From Multifurca ochricompacta (lineage: Eukaryota; Basidiomycota; Agaricomycetes; Russulales; Russulaceae): a stretch of DNA of 64,000 nucleotides. Below, piece after piece: positions 10,849-20,409 of the stretch; positions within the stretch are counted from its first letter, which is position 1, and the number at the start of each line of letters is the position of its first letter. Location: positions 1 to 64,000 of the forward strand of contig WTXG01000079.1 of the NCBI GenBank assembly GCA_022496185.1, in the 5' to 3' direction. The notes beneath the pieces are model-generated. The model searched no databases. It saw only the letters and a list, made by a program, of their open reading frames with translations, and was not told the origin of the DNA. Made by a program: the position numbers and the translations under genes.

Positions 10849-11989
10849 GGCAACATGGCATGTGCGCGATGCAGGATTTGGTAGCAAGGCAATTAGCATC
10901 GCTGGGCTTACTGGGGCAAATTGTGGGTTCTAAGAGTTGTAATAGCCTGTATTAAGTACAAGAGTTTGGTTCTGATATTAATGCTACTATGACTGTTCTG
11001 AAAGTAACCTTATCCCTGGTCAACTAAGTCTGAAATGTGAGTGTGGAGTGATGTCTTAGTCTCCATCTCACTGGAAGGGGGTTAGGCCCCATCCAGTGTC
11101 CATACAGGAGTGCAATGCAACAAATTTAGGAGTCCTTGTGAAGTAAAAGTGAGAAATAATGTTACAGTGCTGTGTATGGGAGTCTTTTTTGGTGTGGTGC
11201 AAAAACTGGTAATGTGTCACTTTGCGTTTTCTCGCGTTTTTTTGCATTTGTATAGATTTCATAACTGATTCTTGTCTCATTTTAGATCGGACACATGATC
11301 TGACCTGAAACTTTGTAGGATAGTAGTAATAGTAATATACTTTTTGTATAAGCAATGCTAAGTGTATCTGATTCCCTCAAGTCTTAAAAATGCACAATCT
11401 CCACATTCTGTGCAGCTGCAAAAACCAGTCTAGACCAGGACCAGAACCGCCCGAGACCAGTTTTAACCAGTCATATTGAGACTGGTTTTAACTGGTCCAT
11501 AGACTGGAATTTAACCAATGTTAACTGGTTAGTGATTTTTGGCAGGTTTTGGTTAAGGTTAAGGTCAAAATGAGACTCACCAAGACCAGTTCTGGTTCTG
11601 GTTATGGCCAAAAAAGGAAAAAAACCAGACCAAACCAGACCTTTAAACCCTAGCTCCAGACTGTCCACTTGTGATCTGGTACCTTATTGCCTAGGAGATT
11701 AGCCCCACCTTGTGGAAGGCTTCTCACCCCTTGTCCTTGAGCTGTTTGCTTTGTCTCCCTGCACTTTCACCCTCACTCTCATCCCTTGCCCCACTTCCAA
11801 ATCATCCCCTTCACATACAACCCACTGTCCAGGCAGTTGACAGTGAGTTGTAACAGTCTTAGGGAACAGCCCCTTTGACTTTGACTCATCCTGTCTAAAA
11901 CTCCAAGAGATCCTATTGACCTCTTACCTGAAAACCTCAAACAAAGCTGTCACACAAGTTGTGTGGAATGTCTTGCACTGGATGTAACA

Positions 11990-12767
11990 CTCCATGACAT
12001 GGATCTATGGGCTCAGGTTATGCAGAATATGAATCAGGAGTTGTGCAAATCATGGGCAGAGGCACATAACTTGAAGCAAATTCATGGACTTTGGTGGAAG
12101 GACAACAATTGACTGGTTGTCACTGGTGGTGACAACATTAAGAGGGGGGTGATTCATTTTCATCTCAACCTCCCCTCTGCAGGACATCCAGGAATTGCAA
12201 ACACCTATACCCTTGCCAAATGAGATTATTGGTGGCTGAACATGAAAAAGGACATGGAAAACTATGTCAAAGGATGTGTGGACTGTCAGGCAAATAAAGT
12301 GAATATGCACCCAAAACCACCTGCACTCTCACCAATCATGCCAATTACAATGACACCATTTCAGACAATCACTATGGATTTCATCATCAAACTGCCACTC
12401 TCCCAGGGTTATGACTCTATTCTAACCATCACAGACCATGATTGCTCAAAAGTGGCACTCTTCATCCCCTGCAACAAAATGATATCAGCTGAAGGTGTAG
12501 CAGACCTCTACTTGAACCATGTATATCAACACTATGGACTCCCCCAGAAAGTCATCTCTGACCAAGACCTGTGATTTACCTCTATGTTTGCAAGAGCCCT
12601 GTGCAAACAACTCAACATTCAACAGAACATCTCTACTGCTTACCACCCCCAGACTGATGGTCAGTCAGAAAGAACAAATCAATGGCTGGAACAGTACCTC
12701 TGCTTCTGGTGCAATGAACAACAAGATGACTGGGCAAAATGGTTGGCAATGGCTGAGTTTGCACATA
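11990..12767 (+). pseudogene. Gypsy L0 integrase, N-terminal and core
   Basis: Resumes L0 after the nest: LHDMDLWAQVMQNMNQELCK, IKRGVIHFH and HPGIANTYTLAK (HHCC His region), CVDCQANK (Cys pair), MDFIIKLP (first Asp), SDQDL-stop-F (second Asp region), TAYHPQTDGQSERTNQWLEQ (catalytic Glu), AEFAHT. In-frame TGA codons occur, e.g. at the Arg of DPRF. It ends at GCACATA, where Tc1-like T2 is inserted; L0 resumes at 23875. Confidence 0.88.
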
Positions 12768-13161
12768 CAGTGGGTCAAAAAACTGTCCCAATGTTTGCAC
12801 CATTTCTAGTATTCACTCTATAGCACCTCAGCAATTAGGAATCTGGTTATGGTGTGGCTGTATGTCTGAAATCCCTGCTTCCTGGCTACCATTTGCAATT
12901 TAGATCAAATCAAATCAATCAATCATCAGGACAGTTTTTTGACCTGCATTTTAAATCCACTATCTGCCCAATTACTACTTTATTTCACCCCTTTTTGCCT
13001 TGCTAACTCCTTGAATCCTTTTAGTCATCATTTCTATAACCTTTTACCATCATTCTGGTGCATTTTTATTCCACTCCTCCACCACCCTCTCCCACAACTC
13101 AGGTACCCCCTTGACTGGTTAAGAACCTTCTTCAGATCCACCCAGAGGAGTCCAATGGGGC

Positions 13162-13647
13162 TAGTGATGTTCCGGCCCGGCTTGGCCCAAAAGCCGTGGC
13201 TTTGGCTTGGCCTGAGGCGGCTCCAGCTTTCCTAAAGTCTGGGCCAAGCCAAAGCCACCACAGACAGCTTGGCCCAAGCCGCGGCTTTTGGTAGAGAAAA
13301 TTTTATGACATATAACTAGTAGTTATAGTTCAGCTAATCCAAATATGACTTAGTGTGTTACATATTGCAAAGTTATATCAAAGAAAAAGTTTGAAATGCT
13401 GCAATAAACATGATCACGTGACCCAAATCAACCACTTTGTGATCAGATTTCTACTGATTTTGACGATTGCTATTGCACTTGTATGTGCTGTTGAAAGCCA
13501 CGGCCTGAGCCGGCAGCTTTGGCTTTTAGCTTCTCTGAGCCAGGCCAAAGCCCTTGCTGGGCCATCACAACGGCCTGGCTTGGCCTGGCCCAAACAGGCC
13601 CGGCTTGGCCTGGCTTCCGGCTTTGAGCTGGGCCAGGCACATCACTA
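13162..13647. mobile_element. GC-rich hAT-type MITE, 486 bp
   Basis: Ends TAGTGATGTTCCGGCC and GGCACATCACTA are inverted repeats, and the 8-bp TSD AATGGGGC (13154-13161, 13648-13655) is exact. The empty site is visible in the other T2 arms (e.g. near 38920 and 14390). The terminal 100 bp or so on both sides are rich in GGCTTGGCC/GGCCAAGCC repeats; the centre is AT-rich. No coding capacity. Confidence 0.9.
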
Positions 13648-13958
13648 AATGGGGCTAATATCTCAAGGGATTGGGCTGTCCATACCAGGCTTCAATATTC
13701 TTGTCTTTAAACCACTGGTTTGCCTTCTTGGAATTGTGTTTTGGGTCATTGTCCTGCTGAAACATGCTTTCACCCTCCACCATTTCCAACTTTTCAGACC
13801 TTTCTACCACTCTGCCATCCAAAATATCATAGTACTGGCATGGATTCATGATCCCCTGAACCCCTGTAAGCATTCCTAGTCCATTTCACCCCATACAAGA
13901 CCAATACCATAAGTTCTTCCTCCTCCATGCTTGACTGTTGGAGTGGTGGTTCTGTCAG

Positions 13959-14567
13959 AGAGTGGTTACCATGAAAATTGGACAGTGGATGACTGGAAAA
14001 GGATCTTGTGGTCAGGTGAGACTATAATGAACAGAATTGGTTCAGACAGAAGGAGCTACACTTGGAAAAATAAGGGAGAACCACCCTCTGACAGAACCAC
14101 CACTCCAACAGTCAAGCATGGAGGAGGAAGAACTTATGGTATTGGTCTTGTATGGGGTGGAATGGACTAGGAATGCTTACAGGGGTTCAGGGGATCATGA
14201 ATCCATGCCAGTACTATGATATTTTGGATGGCAGAGTGGTAGAAAGGTCTGAAAAGTTGGAAATGGTGGAGGGTGAAAGCATGTTTCAGCAGGACAATGA
14301 CCCAAAACACAATTCCAAGAAGGCAAGCCAGCCATTTTAAGACAGGAATATTGAAGCCTGGTATGGATAGCCCAATCCCTTGAAATATTAGCCCCATTGG
14401 ACACCTCTGGGTGGATCTGAAGAAGGTTCTTAACCAGTCAAGGGGGTACTTGAGTTGTGGGAGAGGGTGGTGGAGGAGTGGAATAAAAATGCACCAGAAT
14501 GATGGCGAAAGGTTATAGAAAGGATGACTAAAAGGATTCAAGGAGTTACCAAGGCAAAAAGGGGTTA
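13959..14567 (+). pseudogene. Tc1-like transposase C-terminal half (DDE domain), degraded
   Basis: Contains NWTVDDWKRILWSGETIMN (usual first catalytic Asp position, WSDE, here WSGE), VKHGGG, GIMNPCQYYDILDG, the second Asp region MFQQDNDPKHNSKKA, and in the shifted continuation SPIGHLWVDLKKVLNQSRG, where the usual NPIEHLW Glu is Gly. Stops and frame changes break it. Equivalent copies lie at about 23050-23690 (+) and, in mirror orientation, in the arms at 38499-40092. The first and third catalytic residues are lost in all copies I read. Confidence 0.75.
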
Positions 14568-14821
14568 AATAAAGTAGTAATTGGGCAGATAGTGGATTTA
14601 AAATGCAGGTCAAAATACTGTCCCAATGATTGATTGATTTGATTTGATCATAAAATGCTTATATCATGGCCAATTGATTTGATCCAAATTGGGCATGGTA
14701 GCCAGGAAGCAGGGCATTCAGACATACAGCCACACCATAACCAGATTCCTAAATGCTGAGGTGCTATAGAGTGAATACTAGAAATGGTGCAAACATTGGG
14801 ACAGTTTTTTGACCCACTGTA

Positions 14822-15142
14822 TGTAATAGAGGTTGGGGTCTGAATTGGAGCTAAGTACGTGGCATATCAACAAAGTTGTAATGTAACTAAAAGGGGAATG
14901 GAGTGGAAGTGGGTCAGATGAGAATATACCTAGACATATTTGGTATAGTCGTGATTCTGGTGGGAAAATATGTAAGAGTCCTGATGTAAAGTACAAGTCA
15001 TAGATAAGAAAGAAGCATGTCAAAGATAAGGAACAAATATGTACAATGGGGGCGCAACTGCAGTCAACAAGCATCCAACACAGCCAAACAACAGGTCACA
15101 TGGCAAAAGAGGAGAAAAGACGACATAGCAGGGTTTGTAACA
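14822..15142 (-). repeat. 3' LTR-F of E1, truncated
   Basis: Nearly identical to the corresponding part of the E1 5' LTR (22665-22983), ending GTTTGTAACA. Its left part, including the 3' terminus of the LTR, is missing: the sequence begins at the TA next to T2-1, i.e. at the LTR TATA motif. Confidence 0.88.
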
Positions 15143-15173
15143 TTACCCCCTTTCTAAGTCCTAGCAGAGCCAG

Positions 15174-16364
15174 CTAGATTGGCACACCATCATCATCCTG
15201 GACCAGGGAGAGGTAGTCATCAGCTATGGCATAGTGGTCAGTGTCATAATTCTCCTTGTCTTCATCTGTGGGGCAAATGTGTGTTCATAGAAAACCATAG
15301 GGCCCTTGCCTCCCACATCAAAAGCAGCCATTGTAAACATGACAGTTGATCTCTTGGTGCCTGGCATTGTGCAAGAGACACTTGCTGCACCACCCACTAG
15401 GGTTGAGGATTGTGGGTGCCTGTGTGAGTTGACAGAACAGACATTGATGACTCCAATGGGAGGTACTCTGGCAGTATCGACATTGCTTCTTGGTGGTAGG
15501 GCAGCTCCAGCTGAGGTGGTACTTGCTACTACAGCACCAGCAAACCTGTCCTCATGGATTTTCATGCAATTGTGGCATTTCAAGACAGCTTGGGTTAGGA
15601 TGTGGGGCAAGGTCAAGCAGGTGACATGGAAGGGGGCAGGCAAAGATGTTGGTGTACCATTCTGATATAGTCTGGTAAGCCTCTCCCAACTCCAGTCATG
15701 TTTGAATAGACACCAGGTGCTGTTCGACATCAAAAATTCCTCTTGAAATCCATGTCATCTGTTGTGTATAGTCACTGTACTGAATGTTGAGGTTGGCTTT
15801 GAGTGCTTGGAACTTGTGCAGTTGTGTGATCTTGGCAGTGAGCTGTGGCAGGTGCAGGTCACAGAGCACTTCATTGATGGCAAAGGCGCAAGGGTCAGAG
15901 GCCAAGAGATGCTGCAAGTGTTCTGGCCCTAATACATAATGGAGGTGGTCAGTCTGTTTTTCTTCCAAGTAAACTGGGGCTCCATAAACTGGCCCCCCCT
16001 TTTCTAAACAACTGGCAATGTCCATCCCTTCATTGGTATAATAAATGTACTTGGCAATCTCCATCTTGCCATCCCCCCTAGAAGTGGGAATCATAAGTGG
16101 GAAGTAAAATGGGGAGGTTGGGTTATTTGGGAAGAATGGGAAGTCAGGGTTTTTGTTGCCAAAGTCAACATTGATCAGGTCATTGGGATGGGGGTGTTTG
16201 GGGAGATTAAAATCTTCATTGACATTCAGGGTTCTGATCCATTTGGCCACCTTGGCAGCCTCATTGTAGTCAATAGGAGAAAGTGGACAAGAAGGAGGAT
16301 GAGCAGCAGGAAGTAGGGGAAATGCATTGATGGCGGCAGAGGTGTGGATGTTGAAGGAAGACAT
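15174..16364 (-). pseudogene. ORF3 of gypsy E1: zinc-knuckle protein downstream of pol
   Basis: A 397-codon frame (with stop) starts with ATG (MSSFNIHTSAAINAFPLLP) 61 nt after the pol stop and ends QDDDGVPI-TAG. Residues 1-120 are Pro-rich (HPPSCPLSPIDY). About 120-220 is predicted helical (KYIYYTNEGMDIASCLEKGG, ...FEALKANL-like). The C-terminal part holds Cys/His arrays: CWCCSSKYHLSWSC and CRYCQSTSHWSHQC fit CX2CX4HX4C, CSKCLLHNARHQEINC is CX2CX6HX4C, and a GCFxCGRQGPYGF...HxC array follows. Four TGA codons break it, at positions that read as sense codons in one or both of the other copies (E2, E3). It has no signal peptide or membrane segment. The product is unrecognised; a nucleic-acid-binding role is inferred from the knuckles only. 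Confidence 0.75.
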
Positions 16365-19300
16365 GGGGCTGTAGTGAACTTTTTCTGGGAAAGAGTGTAC
16401 TGGGGAATGAGCACAAGAAAACCCTCTATTTATCTGCCTCTGGGTGGCACTTATAGAAGTCTTTGATAAGGTCAGGCACAAAGATGTCCACAGCTGCTTC
16501 CCACGAGTTGTTGGAGTTGGGGAAGCCCTTCCATTTGATCAAATAATACAGTTTGTGCCCTCTTCCTTTCCACTTTGCGTCAACAATATGTTCCACCTCC
16601 CATTCCAGTTCTCCTTTGATCAATTCAGGGGGTGGTCTTGGGAAGTTCTGCCCATGTAGGGATGTTTCTTTGTACAGTATGAGAAGGTTGGCATGGAAAA
16701 CAGGGTGGATCTTCCATGCAGGTGGTAACATCAATTTGTACATAATGTCTGACAGCTTCTGTTCAATTGTAAAGGGGCTGTGGTGTCTAGGAGCAAGTTT
16801 TGCCATTGGGTGGGATGTGTGAATGTTATGTCCTTCCAACCAAACCTGATCCCTGACCTGGTAGGGCATAAACTTTGTGGGCTTCTTGGTCAGGGTCCTT
16901 TGCGCCTTCTGTAGATTCTTATTGGCTGATTGCCATATTCTTCCCATTGGCCAATATGCTGAGTCACAGATGGTACATTGGTGGGTTTGTCTGTCCAAGT
17001 GGTGTGGGGATTCCATCCCATAATAAGGGAGAATGGGGAGGTTTTCATCATCCCATTTGGCCAAGAGTTATGTGTGAACTCTGCCATTGCCAACCATTCA
17101 GCCCAGTCATCTTGTCACTTGTTGCACCAGAAACAAAGGTACTGTTCCAGCCACTGATTTGTTTGTTCTGATTGACCATCAGTTTGAGGGTGGTAGGCTG
17201 TTGAGATATTCTGTTGGATATCAAGCTGTTTACACAGCACCCTTGCAAACATGGAGGTAAATCATGGGTCTTGGTCAGAAATGATCTTCTGGGGAAGTCT
17301 GTAGTGTTGATAGACGTGGTTCAGGTAAAGTTTCACAACCCCATTGGCTGAGATTGTCTCATTACAAGGGATGAAGAGTGTGGCTTTAGAGCAATCATGG
17401 TCCATGATGGTAAGTATGGAGTCATAACCTTGTGAGTGTGGTAGTTTAATGATGAAATCCATTGAAATTGTCTGGAAAGGTGCCATAGCAGTGGGTACAA
17501 TCAGTGAGAGTGCTGGCAGTTTCAGGTGCATGTTTACTTTGTTTGCTTGACATTCTGTGCATCCTTTGACATATTCCTCTACATCCTTTTTCATATTTGG
17601 CCACCAGTAGTTGCGTTTAGTCAATGCATACATGTTCACGATACCAGGATGTCCTGCAGAGGGAAGATTGTGGTGAAAATGGATCACCCCCCTCTTAATG
17701 TTGTTACCACCAGTGACAACCAAACAATCGCCATCCTTCCACCAGAGGCCATTCATCATTTTCAGGTTATGAGGTTCCGCCCAGGACTTGCACAGTTCCT
17801 GATTCATATTCTGTGTCACCTGGGCCCATAAATCCATGTCATAAAGGCTAACAGCAGTGGTTTTTGCAAAAACATCTTCAGGGAGGACTACAATGTTCTC
17901 ATTGTCATCCTCTAACTCTAGCACTTCTCGTGCTACTCATTGGCTGATCTTGTGAGGTTCATGCCAATAGAGAAGATTGGAGTGGTTGGTGTAGATGATA
18001 GTCTGATGAGGGGATCCCACCAGGTAGGGCTGCCAGTGTCATAGGGCTTTCACAATAGCTAATAGTTCTCTATCCCAGATGTCATAATTTCTTTTGGCTG
18101 AAGAGAAGGTTTCAGAATAGAATGCAATGGGGTGCAGGATCTCTGTCACATCTTGTTGCAAAAGAACAGCTCTGTTGGCATACATGGAAGCATTGACTTT
18201 GAGCTCAAAAGGCTTCTCTAGATCAGGTTGAATAAGGATGGGTTCAGAACTTATGATGGTCTTTATCTGTTCAAATGCCTCTTGTTGGGGTATGCCCCAG
18301 TGCCATGGTACATCCTTCTTGAGGAGGTCATTAAGTGGTCTAGCAATAGCAGAGAATCCTTTTACAAAGTGTCAATAAAAATTACAAAAACCAATGAATG
18401 ATCTGACATCCTTGGTACACAAGGGAGTTGACCATTCCTGAATGCCTTGCACCTTTATGGGGTCCATTTGTACTTAACCACCTTCTAGGATGACACCTAA
18501 GTATTCAATGCTGGTCTGTTCAAAGGAACATTTTGCTGGTTTCAGGTAAAGGTTGTATTTTGTCAGAATGTCGAGTACTTTGTGAACCTGGGCTCAGTGG
18601 TGGTTGAGATTGTTTCCAGTGGCTACCAGGATGTTGTCCATGTATACAACTACTTCTTCTGTAAGGATGAGGTCGCAAAAGATGTGATTCATCATCAATT
18701 GAAAGGTTGCTGGCAAGTTCATTAAGCCAAAGAACATCACATTGGGTTCGAAAAGTCCTTGATTGGTTTTGAAGGCTGCTTTTGGTTGATCACCTTCTTG
18801 AATACAAATGTTGTTATATCCCCAGCAAATGTCCATCTTGGAGAACAATGCCTTGTCACACATTTTATTGATAATTTCAGATATCAAGGGAAGTGGGTAG
18901 TTGTTTTTCACCATCAGTTCATTAATCCATCTGTAGTCTTGCACCAGTCACAGTTTCCCATCTTTCTTTTTGATAAAGAAGAATGGCAAGGTGTAAGGGG
19001 AGTTCAATGGTTGTATATATCCCTTAGCCAAGTGCTCCTCTAGGAAAGTAGAGAGCACCTCTTTCTCAGGTTGGGACAGCAGATAGATTTTGCAATCGAC
19101 TGCTGGCAGGGCACCTGGGATGAAATCTATAGCATGGTCCCATGGTCGAGAAGGGGGGAAATGCTGCAACTCTTCTTCTGAGAAAACTTTACAATGTCAG
19201 TGGTATTCTGCTGGGACTATTTCCTCAAATGTCTTCTCTGGATTTTTCTGTGCTTCTGCCTGAGCCAGTTCTGAAGCCTTCATAACATAACAGTACACCT

Positions 19301-19396
19301 GATCAACAGGTTCTACATCACTCCAGGTGACAGCTGACCCCATAACAATGGCATGGGAAAGAGGGTGTCATGCAGTGTAATCGTATCCCAAGGATG

Positions 19397-19970
19397 TTGT
19401 TACAACTCACTGTCAACTGCCTGGACAGTGGGTTGTATGCGAGGGAAAGGGTTTGGAAGTGGGCAAAAGGATGAGAGCAAGGATGAAAGTGCAGAGAGAC
19501 AAAGTGAACAGCTCAAAGGCAAGGGGTGAGAAGCCTTCCACAAGGTGGGGCTAATCTCCTAGGTAGTCAGGGACCGGATCACAAGTGGACAGTCTGGAGC
19601 TGTCCATTCTATTCCCAAAGGGTTTATATATGTAATTACAACCAGGACTTTGGTCTGTGCACTACTTTAGGGGAGGTTAACTTTGCTTTAACTCCCCACT
19701 GATCCACCAATGAGAATAGCCCCACTTTTGGGCTTAGAAATCCGCAGTCCACAGTCCGCAGTTTGTGGACTGCTGTTTAGGCATTGTGGGCTTCTGTTAG
19801 TACTCTTCCCACAGGTCTCCAATTTGGCAGGAGTCCAGCCCTGGTCCAGACTGGCCCTTCTCTGGTCTTAATCTAGGGTTATCTTTGTCTCTGAGGGTTC
19901 TGCAAGGTCTCTGGGAGTGTCCAGAGATTTCCAGGGGGTCAGGAGGTCTCTAGGGTGTCAGTTCATGACA
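19397..19970 (-). mobile_element. Solo LTR, family B, in E1 pol
   Basis: 574 bp, TGTTACAACTCACTG to CAGTTCATGACA, with TSD GATGT (19392-19396, 19971-19975). Minus orientation relative to the copies at 4522 and 54648. It interrupts the protease-RT linker of E1 at LGYDY. Confidence 0.93.
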
Positions 19971-20409
19971 GATGTGATGAGGACTGGGTAATAATCTTTG
20001 TCCATTGTTGCTTCTGCCCAATTAATTTTTGGCTCAAATGCTGCCAACCAGGGGTATCCCAGGACCATGTCTTCATCTCCCAGATCCGTGATGAGGAAGC
20101 AAAGCTGTTTGGTCTGTTCTCCAACTTGTACTTCTAAATCACAACAATGTGTGATTTTCCCAGCTTTGTTTGCCATCCCATCTATATTCCAAATGTTCTT
20201 TTCCTGAGGAAGCAATTGTGTTCCTAGCCCCAGGGTTCTCTGAAGTCTTTGGCTGATAAAATTGTCTGTTGCTCCAGAGTCAATCAAAATGTCTCAATTG
20301 GCCATCTTCTGTTTGGTTTCAAAGTGTACTGGTATTTTTAGGGACTTGAAACAACTAGTATACACAGAAGTAACATGGAGTGCTCTTGCCCAGGCCAATG
20401 GGGTCAAGC

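Larger units (their letters stand above)
4900..11652 (-). mobile_element. hAT1: transposase-bearing hAT with captured gene fragments, 6753 bp
   Basis: Ends are TAGGGTTTAAAGG and CCTTTAAACCCTA, with exact 8-bp TSD GCTCCAGA (4892-4899, 11653-11660). From right to left on the minus strand it holds a subterminal region, a block of captured gene fragments on the opposite strand (about 9546-10848), a multi-exon transposase (9528-6055), and an AT-rich left region with two copies of an ACCTTCCTAtnTAGGAAGGT palindrome (about 5405 and 5888). The length exceeds typical hAT elements because of the cargo and long subterminal regions. The transposase has a few stop lesions, so this copy is probably inactive. 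Confidence 0.92.
4522..11855 (+). mobile_element. Solo LTR, family B, split by a 6.75-kb hAT
   Basis: The LTR starts TGTCATGAACTGACACC at 4522 and ends GAGTTGTAACA at 11855, TSD GTCTT (4517-4521, 11856-11860). LTR bases are 4522-4899 and 11661-11855. Homologous uninterrupted solo copies lie at 19397-19970 and 54648-55219, about 572-574 bp. A TATATAAACCC box sits just before the hAT insertion. The internal region of this retroelement is not in the window. Confidence 0.92.
1183..11989 (+). mobile_element. Solo LTR, family A, expanded by four nested insertions
   Basis: The LTR begins TGTTACAACC (1183) and ends GGATGTAACA (11989), with TSD CTCCA (1178-1182, 11990-11994). Its own bases are 1183-1372, 1889-1978, about 3423-3470, 4387-4521 and 11861-11989; the gaps are LTR-E, a hAT, a Tc1 derivative and LTR-B. 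An almost uninterrupted homologue lies at 62980-63559 and serves as the empty-site reference for all four insertions. LTR-A is the LTR of gypsy F2 (57235-63571). Confidence 0.88.
12768..14819. mobile_element. Tc1-like palindromic element T2, copy 1 (recombinant)
   Basis: Termini CAGTGGGTCAAAAAACTG, with TA at 12766-12767 and 14820-14821. The element is a giant inverted repeat: two 3' halves of a Tc1 transposon face each other around a roughly 120-bp unique loop (about 13962-14085). A GC-rich hAT MITE (13162-13647) sits in the left arm. The left cap lacks a 36-bp segment that the right cap has and matches the right cap of T2-2 (23700-23874) instead. With the unlike flanks (gypsy L0 left, LTR-F right), this shows a hybrid of two T2 copies. 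Confidence 0.85.

Noticed and set aside
15174..16364. ORF3 as an envelope gene
   Set aside because: The position fits, but there is no signal peptide, membrane segment or fusion-type motif; the visible features are zinc knuckles.
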